From the NCBI GenBank assembly GCA_903879765.1, contig CAIRMS010000151.1, positions 1 through 7,418 of the forward strand: DNA of 7,418 nucleotides. The letters run 5' to 3'. Numbering within the stretch: the first letter of the stretch is position 1; each line of letters opens with the position of its first letter. The stretch comes from an uncultured Flavobacteriales bacterium (lineage in GTDB: Bacteria; Bacteroidota; Bacteroidia; Flavobacteriales_D; Crocinitomicaceae). The notes beneath the pieces are model-generated. The model worked only from the letters and a program-made list of their open reading frames with translations, did no database searches and was not told where the DNA came from. Shown piece after piece: positions 1-7,404 of the stretch. The position numbers were made by a program, and so were the translations under genes.

Positions 1-2
1 GA

Positions 3-1262
3 CCATCTGAAAAATTAGGAATTCTTCCTGGAGATCAGATTATTTCTGTCGACGCAGTGAATATTGCAGGTATAGGATTAAAAAATCAAGAGGTTCGATC
101 AAAATTAATGGGAGAACTCGGGACAAAAGTGAAAATCACTGTTCGCAGAAAAGGAAATAAAATTTTGGAATACACGGTTACAAGGGATAAAATTCCTGTA
201 TACTCTGTCGATGCTTCCTACATGATAGATCAGGAAACAGGTTACATCAAATTGAACAGCTTCTCGAGAACAACGATGGAAGAAGTGCTAAAAGCGTTGA
301 CTGAATTGAAAGCACAAGGAATGAAAAACTTGATTTTTGATTTACAGGGTAACGGTGGTGGATTGTTGGATGCAGCTCATAAATTAGCCGATGAATTTCT
401 TTCTGGAGATAAATTGGTCGTTTACTCGGAAGGACGTGCACAGCCTCGCAGTAATTTACGTGCAGGGAAAAAAGGATTGTTTGAGACAGGGAAATTGATC
501 TTGTTGACGGACGAATACAGTGCAAGTGCAAGTGAAATTCTTTCTGGATCCATTCAAGATTGGGACCGTGGATTAATCGTTGGAAGAAGAACTTACGGTA
601 AAGGACTTGTTCAGCGTCCAATGCCACTTTCTGATGGATCAGAGATTCGTCTGACAATCGCACGTTATTACACGCCGACAGGACGATTCATTCAAAAACC
701 ATACGAGGATACAGAAACGTATCGCAAGGACATCACGCAGCGTTTTTTGAATGGGGAGTTTATTCATGCTGATTCAATCAAAATGCCTGATTCATTGAAA
801 TTTGAAACTATGAAAACACATCGTACCGTTTATGGTGGTGGTGGAATCATGCCGGACTTCTTTGTTCCATTGGATACAACGGAAAACTCGAAGTATTTTG
901 GCGAGTTGGTTCAAGGTGGACATTTAAATAACTATTCGTTTAATTACGTGAATTCACAACGCGCGTCGTTAAAAGCTCAATATCCAAGTTTTGATGTGTT
1001 CAAGCGTACATTTAATTGTGATCAAACTTTCATGGATGCCTTTTTTGCCTATGTTCAAAAGGAAGATCCTGAATTGATATTCGATGAAGCAGGATACAAA
1101 ACAAGTGAGCATTTGATTAAACTTCGATTGAAATCAATCATTGCTCAAGACCTTTGGGGAGCGAATGAAATGTTCCAGATTTACAATGAGTCAAATGAAA
1201 TTTTACAACGCGCTATTGAAATTTTAACGAACAAAGAATACGACAAAGTGAAATTGGATTAA
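3..1262 (+). CDS. S41 family C-terminal processing peptidase (CtpA/Prc-like), 5'-truncated by window edge
   Basis: This is the last 419 codons of a periplasmic or envelope serine protease that cleaves proteins near their C-termini. The frame is open to the window edge. The first visible residues (PSEKLGILPGDQIISVD) are the second half of a PDZ domain, so the GTG at 57 is an internal Val codon and not the start. Numbering from codon 57, a strand-rich S41 core runs from about 45 to 215, with QGNGGGLLD near 97-105 and SASASEILSGSIQD at 155-168. The likely nucleophile is Ser157 and the general base Lys182 (YGKGLVQ), with Asp168 between them. The spacing 157/168/182 matches E. coli Prc S430/D441/K455. 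About 190 further residues form a C-terminal extension of unassigned function. The signal peptide and PDZ start should lie upstream, outside the window. The next gene, an EttA homologue, starts 50 bases downstream on the same strand. Family assignment is firm; the substrate is unknown. Confidence 0.93.
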   Translation, partial: PSEKLGILPGDQIISVDAVNIAGIGLKNQEVRSKLMGELGTKVKITVRRKGNKILEYTVTRDKIPVYSVDASYMIDQETGYIKLNSFSRTTMEEVLKALTELKAQGMKNLIFDLQGNGGGLLDAAHKLADEFLSGDKLVVYSEGRAQPRSNLRAGKKGLFETGKLILLTDEYSASASEILSGSIQDWDRGLIVGRRTYGKGLVQRPMPLSDGSEIRLTIARYYTPTGRFIQKPYEDTETYRKDITQRFLNGEFIHADSIKMPDSLKFETMKTHRTVYGGGGIMPDFFVPLDTTENSKYFGELVQGGHLNNYSFNYVNSQRASLKAQYPSFDVFKRTFNCDQTFMDAFFAYVQKEDPELIFDEAGYKTSEHLIKLRLKSIIAQDLWGANEMFQIYNESNEILQRAIEILTNKEYDKVKLD

Positions 1263-1312
1263 GCATATTCACGTTCTAAACTTTTAATTTTACCGAATCA
1301 AACAAAGAACTA

Positions 1313-2995
1313 ATGTCAGACGATAAAAAAATCATTTTCTCCATGGTGGGAGTTTCCAAAACAACGCCACTAGGAAAACAGATCATTAAGAACATATACT
1401 TGTCCTTTTACTATGGGGCGAAAATTGGTATCATAGGTTTAAATGGATCAGGAAAATCTACGGTAATGAAAATCATTGCTGGACTCGATCCATCTTTTCA
1501 AGGAGATGTGGTGTTTTCTCCAGGATATACGGTTGGATATTTGGCGCAGGAACCAGATTTAGATTTGACGAAAACGGTCAAGGAAGTCGTGATGGAAGGT
1601 GCGCAAGAAACGGTGGATGCATTGAAAGAATACGAAGAAATCAATGCGGCGTTCATGGATGAAGAAATCCTGAATGATCCAGATAAAATGGACAAATTGA
1701 TTGCGCGTCAAGGACAAGTATCAGATAAAATTGATGCTTTGGATGCGTGGGAATTGGATACGAAACTCGAGAGAGCAATGGATGCCTTGCGTTGTCCACC
1801 GGATGATCAGTTGATTGGAACCTTGTCCGGAGGAGAAAAACGCAGAGTGGCACTTTGTCGCTTGTTGTTACAAAACCCTGATATTCTATTGTTGGATGAG
1901 CCTACCAATCACTTGGATGCAGAGTCAATCGACTGGTTGGAACAACATTTACAACAATACAAAGGAACGGTGATTGCTGTAACCCACGACCGTTATTTCT
2001 TGGATAATGTCGCAGGATGGATTCTTGAATTAGACCGTGGAGAAGGAATTCCATGGAAAGGAAATTATTCATCTTGGTTAGAGCAAAAAGGAAATCGATT
2101 GAAAGAGGAAGAGAAATCTGAATCGAAACGTCAAAAAATGTTGGCCCGAGAGTTGGAGTGGGTGCGCATGAATCCCAAAGCTCGTCAGGCGAAAAGCAAA
2201 GCGCGTTTACAGAACTACGATAAAATGCTTTCCGAAGACGCACGTGAAAAAGACGCGATTTTGGAGATTCCTATTCCAAATGGACCACGTCTTGGAAACA
2301 ATGTTATTGATGCTGTTCATGTTGGGAAGTCCTTTGGCGATAAAATGCTCTACGATGATTTGAATTTTAAATTACCACCAGCAGGAATCGTTGGAATCAT
2401 TGGTCCGAATGGTGCCGGAAAAACGACCATCTTCAAAATGATCATGGACGAATTGAAAGTTGATCAAGGAGAATTTACCGTTGGAGAAACAGTGAAAATT
2501 GGTTACGTTGATCAAACACATAAGGACATCCATCCGGATAAAACAGTTTTTGAAGTGGTTTCCAATGGACTCGAATACGTAGAAATTGGAAATCAGAAAA
2601 TCAATTCGCGTGCTTACCTTGGGAAGTTCAATTTCATCGGTGCAGATCAAAACAAGAAAGTCGGAATATTATCTGGTGGAGAGCGAAATCGCTTACACCT
2701 TGCCATGACACTTAAAACGGAGGCAAACGTACTTTTACTGGATGAGCCTACCAATGACATCGATGTGAATACACTTCGTGCACTTGAAGAAGGAATTGAA
2801 AACTTTGCAGGATGTGCGGTGGTTATTTCCCACGACCGTTGGTTCTTAGATCGTATTTGTACACACATTCTTGCGTTCGAAGGTGATTCACAGGTATATT
2901 GGTTCGAAGGAAGTTATTCAGAATACGAAGAAAACCGACGCAAACGCCTTGGTGACGCAGGTCCAAAACGCATTCGTTACCGTAGCTTGAATTAA
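1313..2995 (+). CDS. ettA: Energy-dependent translational throttle protein EttA (ABC-F ATPase)
   Basis: This is a soluble 560-residue protein with two ABC ATPase domains and no membrane segments. EttA binds the ribosomal E site and gates entry into elongation according to ATP/ADP level. Domain 1 has Walker A GLNGSGKST (42-50), Q-loop Gln79, signature LSGGE (171-175), Walker B ending in Glu196, and switch His225. Domain 2 has GPNGAGKTT (364-372), LSGGE (453-457), Glu478 in LLLDEPTND, and His507. The two catalytic Glu residues are 282 apart, as in E. coli EttA (E188/E470). The charged linker at about 243-325, with NPKARQAKSKARLQ, is the P-site tRNA interaction motif of ABC-F proteins, and the C-terminus KRIRYR also matches EttA. 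Length is close to the E. coli protein (about 555). The ATG at 1313 is preceded by an A-rich stretch with no Shine-Dalgarno, and the N-terminus aligns with EttA from its start. It is probably co-transcribed with the upstream peptidase. Another ABC-F subfamily is unlikely. Confidence 0.96.
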   Translation: MSDDKKIIFSMVGVSKTTPLGKQIIKNIYLSFYYGAKIGIIGLNGSGKSTVMKIIAGLDPSFQGDVVFSPGYTVGYLAQEPDLDLTKTVKEVVMEGAQETVDALKEYEEINAAFMDEEILNDPDKMDKLIARQGQVSDKIDALDAWELDTKLERAMDALRCPPDDQLIGTLSGGEKRRVALCRLLLQNPDILLLDEPTNHLDAESIDWLEQHLQQYKGTVIAVTHDRYFLDNVAGWILELDRGEGIPWKGNYSSWLEQKGNRLKEEEKSESKRQKMLARELEWVRMNPKARQAKSKARLQNYDKMLSEDAREKDAILEIPIPNGPRLGNNVIDAVHVGKSFGDKMLYDDLNFKLPPAGIVGIIGPNGAGKTTIFKMIMDELKVDQGEFTVGETVKIGYVDQTHKDIHPDKTVFEVVSNGLEYVEIGNQKINSRAYLGKFNFIGADQNKKVGILSGGERNRLHLAMTLKTEANVLLLDEPTNDIDVNTLRALEEGIENFAGCAVVISHDRWFLDRICTHILAFEGDSQVYWFEGSYSEYEENRRKRLGDAGPKRIRYRSLN

Positions 2996-3009
2996 TTTAG
3001 GAAATTTTG

Positions 3010-3039
3010 ACGATTTGGTATTAGGTCGTTTTGTATTTA
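3010..3039 (+). terminator. Weak candidate terminator after ettA
   Basis: ACGATT (3010-3015) can pair with GGTCGT (3024-3029) through four Watson-Crick and two G-U pairs around an 8-base loop, followed by a T-rich run. The pairing works only in RNA read from the plus strand, which fits termination of the ettA unit before the convergent gene ending at 3041. The stem is short and weak, so this is tentative. Confidence 0.3.
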
Positions 3040-3040
3040 T

Positions 3041-4048
3041 TCAATCACAAATCCTTCCAAAATGCTTGTCGTTGTGGAAGTGTGCGTCTAAATCTGCAAA
3101 TTCCTTTAGTAATTCTGCTGTAGGAGGTACAGCTTGAAGTTTACTGAGATCTGGTTGACCAGCATCAACCCATGCGGTATACCAAATACAGCCAACGGCT
3201 AAAATCGCTGCTTTCAATCTTCGTTCGACCATGCCATTCATGCGTTGATGGTAAGCCTCGCAAAATTCTTTTGAATAAACGGAGATGGTCGTGTTTCCTC
3301 GTTGCTCGTAACTGTATTTTTTATCCGATGGAAATTCCTTTGTCAATTCCTTTTCGATGCGCAAAACAGAATCTAAGGCTAGGTGAGAGGCACGCACTGC
3401 TTCCCATGCCAAATCTTGAACATTGGAAACATACTTGATTTTTCCTACAAAATAATCGTAATCTTCCGCATTGATTTCGACCAAACGACTTTCCCATAAA
3501 CCATGAATTCCACGTTGGCCTGTCAATTGTCCGTTATAGTTTTCTGTTGTGTGCAAAGGAACGTGAGCGTCTCCGATGTAATGTCCAATATCTGCGGAGT
3601 ACTTCAAGATTAAATCGACATTCTTTGCTTCAAATGCTTTTTGAAGTCGGTATTTCATCTGAACAATGTGCCACGGAACGATTCCATAAGCTTGCAGGGT
3701 GTCTTCTGTGAATTTATCCACGGCATCTTTCCAGCGACGCGGAATCACATCAAATGGATTCTCTCCAACTTTGTAATAGTGATCTAAGTCAATATAGTGA
3801 CATTGTGCTTCACCTTCCATCGCGTAACGACGTTTATCCGGATCAACTGCGTGATCGGTCAGAAATTCAATGTGTTCCTTATAAAAACCAAACATTGGAG
3901 CAGGTAGGGTGAAGACCGCAATGCGATTAATCCGTTTGTGTCCAAAAAATCCCCAGGTTAATTTATCTGATTTCTTTGTGCTACTTTGAAACAGTCCGCC
4001 CAGAAGCAGAACAATGAAAGCAGTTTTATAATTGAACCAATTTACCAT
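3041..4048 (-). CDS. Exported zinc-dependent phospholipase C / S1-P1 nuclease-like hydrolase
   Basis: This is a 335-residue mostly helical protein of the zinc phospholipase C / S1-P1 nuclease fold, which uses three zinc ions to hydrolyse phosphodiester bonds. The N-terminus is a signal peptide or anchor: NYK, then a hydrophobic stretch at about 9-20. All nine family ligands can be placed: Trp32 and His37 (WGFFGH), Asp69 (HAVDPD), His84 (CHYID), His156, Asp160 and His166 (HYIGDAHVPLH), then His182 and Glu186 (HGLWES). The Trp-to-His spacing of 5 is like S1/P1 nuclease, whereas Glu rather than Asp at the last ligand is like bacterial phospholipase C. Nuclease versus phospholipase activity cannot be decided from sequence. 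The start ATG (4048-4046) lies inside the end of the upstream comB-like gene, a 23-base overlap suggesting translational coupling. The hydrophobic stretch is followed by about 11 polar residues before Trp32, which is unusual because that Trp is the mature N-terminus in characterised relatives. The C-terminal 100 residues are less recognisable. Confidence 0.85.
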   Translation of the reverse strand: MVNWFNYKTAFIVLLLGGLFQSSTKKSDKLTWGFFGHKRINRIAVFTLPAPMFGFYKEHIEFLTDHAVDPDKRRYAMEGEAQCHYIDLDHYYKVGENPFDVIPRRWKDAVDKFTEDTLQAYGIVPWHIVQMKYRLQKAFEAKNVDLILKYSADIGHYIGDAHVPLHTTENYNGQLTGQRGIHGLWESRLVEINAEDYDYFVGKIKYVSNVQDLAWEAVRASHLALDSVLRIEKELTKEFPSDKKYSYEQRGNTTISVYSKEFCEAYHQRMNGMVERRLKAAILAVGCIWYTAWVDAGQPDLSKLQAVPPTAELLKEFADLDAHFHNDKHFGRICD

Positions 4049-4724
4049 CCTTTAGAATCGGAATAACATCTGTTTGATTAGGTGTAAGGCAATATTTAAT
4101 GTCTTCGTTTAAGTTTAAATTCTTCAAACGACGACGGTGCGAACTTGATTTTAAGTAACCTAAATAATTGTCCTTTGCAGATAAATATAAGTATTTTGCC
4201 GCAATACTGGAATCTTCTTCAGATGTAAATTTCCCTGATGTGATTAAGTAGTCGGAAATCGCTCCTGCACAAATCGTATCCTCTAAATTGAATTTGTCTT
4301 GCCATCCAGAGCACAAGCAAAGAATGTTTTTCTCTTGTTTAACAAGCCATTCGCTCAAATATTGGAGGTTTAAGAAAGATCCAACCACAACGATATCGGC
4401 ATCTTTTGCTACGTCAAGTGACTTTGTTCCGTTCGTTGTTGTTAGCACGACGTCTTGTCCTTTGAAGTCCTCACGCATGTATGAAAAGGGTGAATTTCCA
4501 AAGTCAAATCCTTCCACAATTTGTCCTTTGCGCTCAGCCCCAGCTAAATATCCCTTCTTCTTGTATTCCCAAGCTTCTTCAACGGTTGGGACAGGAATAA
4601 TGGAGTTGATTCCGTTCGCAAAAGCAGCGCAAATCGCAGAAGTTGCGCGAAGTACATCAATAACAACTACAATTTCGTATTCTCCTGGTGTGAAGCAAAC
4701 TTCGATGCGATTTCTTTCTTTCAT
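4026..4724 (-). CDS. comB: 2-phosphosulfolactate phosphatase family protein (ComB-like)
   Basis: This is a cytosolic 232-residue protein of the ComB family. The characterised archaeal member is a Mg2+-dependent phosphatase that turns 2-phosphosulfolactate into sulfolactate in coenzyme M synthesis and also accepts some other phosphorylated 2-hydroxyacids. Family motifs occur in order: VVVIDVLRATSA (19-30), AGAERKG (61-67), EGFDFGNSP (71-79), TTTNGT (95-100), and CSGWQDKFNLEDTICAG (138-154). Length is close to the archaeal enzyme. There is no signal peptide or membrane segment. The ATG at 4724 has no Shine-Dalgarno; a TACCTTTG promoter box ends only 8 bases upstream. The 3' end overlaps the zinc hydrolase gene by 23 bases. 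No other coenzyme M or sulfolactate gene is visible, so family membership is firm but the substrate in this organism is not established. Confidence 0.92.
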   Translation of the reverse strand: MKERNRIEVCFTPGEYEIVVVIDVLRATSAICAAFANGINSIIPVPTVEEAWEYKKKGYLAGAERKGQIVEGFDFGNSPFSYMREDFKGQDVVLTTTNGTKSLDVAKDADIVVVGSFLNLQYLSEWLVKQEKNILCLCSGWQDKFNLEDTICAGAISDYLITSGKFTSEEDSSIAAKYLYLSAKDNYLGYLKSSSHRRRLKNLNLNEDIKYCLTPNQTDVIPILKDGKLVQL

Positions 4725-4732
4725 AACGTTGA

Positions 4733-4740
4733 CAAAGGTA
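4733..4740 (-). promoter_or_regulatory. Bacteroidota -7 box for the comB-like gene
   Basis: Read on the minus strand this is TACCTTTG, an exact match to the TAnnTTTG element. It sits 8 bases before the ATG, so transcription would begin within a few bases of the start codon. No clear TTTG is seen in the -33 region, which instead falls in the T-run of the preceding terminator. Confidence 0.5.
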
Positions 4741-4761
4741 AGAATTGTTTTTATTATGCAT

Positions 4762-4785
4762 AAAAAAAGGGGCCGAAGCCCCCTT
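4762..4785 (-). terminator. Rho-independent terminator of the outer-membrane barrel gene
   Basis: On the minus strand the stem GGGGC (4782-4778) and GCCCC (4773-4769) closes a TTCG tetraloop (4777-4774), followed directly by seven T residues (4768-4762). It begins about 20 bases after the stop codon of the barrel gene. ATGCAT copies at 4756-4761 and 4787-4792 could extend the pairing outward. This is a textbook intrinsic terminator and separates the barrel gene from comB. Confidence 0.92.
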
Positions 4786-4806
4786 AATGCATTTCAATTT
4801 GAGTTA

Positions 4807-5508
4807 TTAAAATCTCCAACCGATACGAATAGATCCGTGCCCTGCTCCGATGTTCGTGTAAGATTCTTTGTATGCAGGCTCATATCCAGCAACGGCACCT
4901 CCAACAGTTACAACTCCTGCATCATAACTTACATTTGATCTAGAAAGATTCATTTCCAAACCTAAATATAAATTTTCTGCAATGTAATAGTCGAATCCAG
5001 CACCAAGACTTACTCCGAAAGTTGAATATCCTCCTGCAACTGTTGCATTCAATCCATTTACATAAGTTGTACCATCTGAATTAGTCCATTTTTCATCATA
5101 GCTTCCTCCACCTAAATTTACACCTAGTGCAAAGTATGGTGACATTTTTTCTGTCCCTTTTAGATGGTATTCCGCACCTAATTGAAGATTGTATGCACCT
5201 CTTTTGATTTCTTGCGTTCCAGAAGCACCAGTTCCGTCAGGATTCTCAAAATACGTGTAAGATTCAGTACTTGGGACTCCAGCCACAGATGTGCCATCAC
5301 CGCCAAATCCGAATTGAACTCGCGCCGCGATGTTGTCATTCACAAAATAACGTAAACGAAGTGAAGGGGCTGTCCAACTCATACCATCTACGGTATTCAA
5401 ATTAGCTAATCCTTCTAACGAATAATGTGAATCATCACTCGCAGGTTTTTGTGCGAACATTGTTCCTGACAACGTTAATGCACTGACAAAAATCATAAAC
5501 TTTTTCAT
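4807..5508 (-). CDS. Small outer-membrane beta-barrel protein
   Basis: This is a 233-residue exported protein predicted to form a small, roughly 8-stranded outer-membrane barrel. I chose the ATG at 5508 rather than an in-frame ATG at 5565 because it opens a standard signal peptide (MKKFMIFVSALTLSGTMFA, cleavage before Gln20), and the 19 residues before it would place a charged segment ahead of the signal. Alternating hydrophobic/polar strands include LRLRYFVNDNIAARVQFGFG (50-69), YNLQLGAEYHL (106-116), SPYFALGVNLGG (123-134), FGVSLGAGFDYYI (164-176), NLYLGLEMNLS (179-189) and the last strand HGSIRIGWRF (224-233). The terminal Phe is the usual barrel-assembly signal. Gly/Ser/Thr-rich segments at about 70-103 and 135-155 look like surface loops. 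It has its own strong terminator and 107 bases between it and the upstream exporter, so it is likely transcribed alone. The fold is well supported; whether it is a pore, a receptor or structural is unknown. Confidence 0.85.
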   Translation of the reverse strand: MKKFMIFVSALTLSGTMFAQKPASDDSHYSLEGLANLNTVDGMSWTAPSLRLRYFVNDNIAARVQFGFGGDGTSVAGVPSTESYTYFENPDGTGASGTQEIKRGAYNLQLGAEYHLKGTEKMSPYFALGVNLGGGSYDEKWTNSDGTTYVNGLNATVAGGYSTFGVSLGAGFDYYIAENLYLGLEMNLSRSNVSYDAGVVTVGGAVAGYEPAYKESYTNIGAGHGSIRIGWRF

Positions 5509-5549
5509 AGTTGTTGGTTTTAAAGTTTGAGCTAACTTACGCTGAAAAT

Positions 5550-5576
5550 CAAATAGTTGTTTCAAAAAAAGACAAA
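5550..5576 (-). promoter_or_regulatory. Possible promoter of the barrel gene (degenerate)
   Basis: On the minus strand TTTG (5576-5573), 17 bases, then TATTTG (5555-5550) resembles the Bacteroidota TTTG / TAnnTTTG pair, but the two spacer bases inside the -7 box are missing. It would leave a leader of roughly 30-40 bases ending in an A-rich stretch before the ATG. Position fits a stand-alone gene; the motif match is poor. Confidence 0.25.
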
Positions 5577-5615
5577 CAAATATGTGTTAATAAGTTTGGA
5601 TAAGAGGGTGTTTTT

Positions 5616-7370
5616 TCAATTTTTCTCTTGTTTCAATTGCTGTTCGTACATATCGAAGTATGTTCCTTTTTGGCTAATTAAAGTTTCGTGAGTTCCACTT
5701 TCAATGACTTCGCCGTGATTGAGTACAATGATTTTTGTGGCATTTCGAATCGTGGATATTCTATGACTGATGATAATGGTTGTTCGGTCTTCTTTTCCTT
5801 TTTCCAAGTTTCTTAAAATGATTTCTTCCGTTTCTGTGTCCACTGCGGATAAACAATCATCTAAAATCAACAATTTTGGTTTTTTCAATAAAGCACGGGC
5901 AATGCTAATGCGCTGTTTTTGTCCACCACTTAAATTGACTCCGCGTTCACCGAGTAAGGTGTCGAATCCATCCGGAAATCCTTGAATATTATGGTACACA
6001 TGTGTCATTTCGCAACCAGCAATGAGTTCTTCTTCTGTTGGTGTGTGATCATTTACACCAAATTGTAAATTTTCTCGAATGGTGTCTGAAAATAAGAATA
6101 CATCCTGCGGCACAATACCTGTTTGATCGCGAAGTGCATGAAGATTGATGGAGGACAATGGTTTTTCATCAAACAATATTTCGCCAAATTGAGGGTCGTA
6201 TTGTCGCATCAACAAGGAGCTAATCGTTGATTTTCCACTTCCAGTATGACCAACAATTGCGAGTGTTTCGCCTTTGTTTACCTGAAATGAAACATTGGAA
6301 ACGGCAGTGATATCCGTAATTGGGTATTGAAAGCTCACTTGTTTAAATGCAACGCTTCCTTGAAAGTCAAATTCCCCCGTTTCTGAATTTAGGATTGTTG
6401 GTTTAGTGAGTAGGAATTCGTTTATGCGTTTCTGTGATGCGGAGGCGCGTTGAATGATGCTTGAAACCCATCCTAAGCTGGCAAATGGCCAAGTTAGGCT
6501 ATTGACGAACATAATAAAAGCTACAATGCTTCCGATGGAAATCCGTTCTTTTGTTGGTCCAGTGAAAGATAAAATGCCGCCATAATACACAGCAATTAAA
6601 ATACTGATGCCAATTAAAAACATGATGGTTGGCATAAAGAAGGCGTTAACAAGTACCAAACGCATGCTTTGCTTTTTGTAATTTTCTGCGCTTTGCCCTA
6701 GTTTATCTTCGGTTTCCTTTTCTCGGTTGTAAGCTTTGATAATTCGAATCCCAGAAAAGGTTTCTTGGGCAAGAGTTGATAAAAGGGATTGTTCTTTTTG
6801 AACCAATGTACTCATGGCATTCATGCGCGAAGAAACACGGTAAATTAAAATGGACATGATCGGAAGTGGAATCAAAACGAACAGTGTTAAAGATGGGCTA
6901 ATCCGAATCATCTGTGTGACGATTAATGCGAATGCAATGATTAAGTTAATAATATACATGATTCCTGGACCCAAGTACATACGCACAAGTCCAACATCTT
7001 CTGAAATACGGTTCATTAAATCTCCCGTGGAATTCCGTTTGAAAAATCCCTGATCTAATGTTTGATAATGGGTGTATATTTCATTTTTTAGATCGAATTC
7101 GATGTATCGCGACATCACGATGATGGTTTGACGCATTAAAAACAAAAAAAATCCTTTTATCAATGATAGTAACATGTAAGACCCACCTAACTGAAAGGCA
7201 AGCCAAAGAACGTTATTGGGCTTGGTATCAGATAAATGATCAATGGCATTTTTAAAATAGATCGGCATTTGAACACCGTAATAATTACTCACAATGGTGA
7301 AAATGATTCCCAAAAGAAAGCGCCATTTATATTTTAGGAAATATTTATTTAAGTATTGAAGGGACTTCAT
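5616..7370 (-). CDS. ABC exporter half-transporter (fused transmembrane and ATPase domains, MsbA/MdlA-like)
   Basis: This is a 584-residue inner-membrane protein with an ABC exporter transmembrane domain (about 1-320) fused to an ATPase domain (about 335-580); it works as a dimer that pumps lipids, drugs or peptides outward. Predicted membrane helices lie near 16-36, 55-77, 134-154, 159-178, 245-265 and 277-297. The ATPase has an A-loop Tyr349, Walker A GHTGSGKST (374-382), Q-loop Gln422, signature LSGGQ (480-484), D-loop SAVD (508-511) and switch His536. Walker B reads LLILDD, so Asp505 replaces the usual catalytic Glu. That substitution is typical of one subunit in heterodimeric exporters such as BmrC or TM287, but no partner gene lies downstream. 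Substrate cannot be inferred. The ATG at 7370 gives the expected amphipathic N-terminal helix, and a candidate promoter lies about 40 bases upstream. No terminator is visible after the stop. Confidence 0.93.
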   Translation of the reverse strand: MKSLQYLNKYFLKYKWRFLLGIIFTIVSNYYGVQMPIYFKNAIDHLSDTKPNNVLWLAFQLGGSYMLLSLIKGFFLFLMRQTIIVMSRYIEFDLKNEIYTHYQTLDQGFFKRNSTGDLMNRISEDVGLVRMYLGPGIMYIINLIIAFALIVTQMIRISPSLTLFVLIPLPIMSILIYRVSSRMNAMSTLVQKEQSLLSTLAQETFSGIRIIKAYNREKETEDKLGQSAENYKKQSMRLVLVNAFFMPTIMFLIGISILIAVYYGGILSFTGPTKERISIGSIVAFIMFVNSLTWPFASLGWVSSIIQRASASQKRINEFLLTKPTILNSETGEFDFQGSVAFKQVSFQYPITDITAVSNVSFQVNKGETLAIVGHTGSGKSTISSLLMRQYDPQFGEILFDEKPLSSINLHALRDQTGIVPQDVFLFSDTIRENLQFGVNDHTPTEEELIAGCEMTHVYHNIQGFPDGFDTLLGERGVNLSGGQKQRISIARALLKKPKLLILDDCLSAVDTETEEIILRNLEKGKEDRTTIIISHRISTIRNATKIIVLNHGEVIESGTHETLISQKGTYFDMYEQQLKQEKN

Positions 7371-7404
7371 GTTTTATTTTCTAATTTTGCCAGCGTTGAA
7401 TAGC

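Noticed and set aside
57..59. GTG as the start codon of the S41 peptidase
   Set aside because: The same frame is open to the window edge and the upstream codons encode recognisable PDZ sequence, so the true start lies outside the window.
519..533. Short tandem repeat of AGTGCA
   Set aside because: It encodes the conserved SASAS active-site motif of S41 peptidases, so protein constraint explains it.
247..663. 138-residue minus-strand open frame inside the peptidase gene
   Set aside because: It is fully antisense to the conserved catalytic core of the protease and has no recognisable protein features.
1902..2243. 113-residue minus-strand open frame inside ettA
   Set aside because: It is antisense to conserved EttA sequence including the tRNA-interaction linker; no independent evidence of coding.
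2996..3040. A strong bidirectional terminator between the convergent genes
   Set aside because: Only a weak stem with two G-U pairs is present, and it does not pair well when read on the minus strand; only a low-confidence plus-strand entry is kept.
4288..4938. 216-residue plus-strand open frame
   Set aside because: It lies antisense to most of comB, the terminator and the end of the barrel gene, and its translation is Ser/Thr/Pro-rich without recognisable domains: a shadow of the real genes.
5509..5565. Upstream ATG at 5565 as the barrel protein start
   Set aside because: It would put 19 mostly charged or polar residues in front of a perfect signal peptide; the ATG at 5508 fits export far better.
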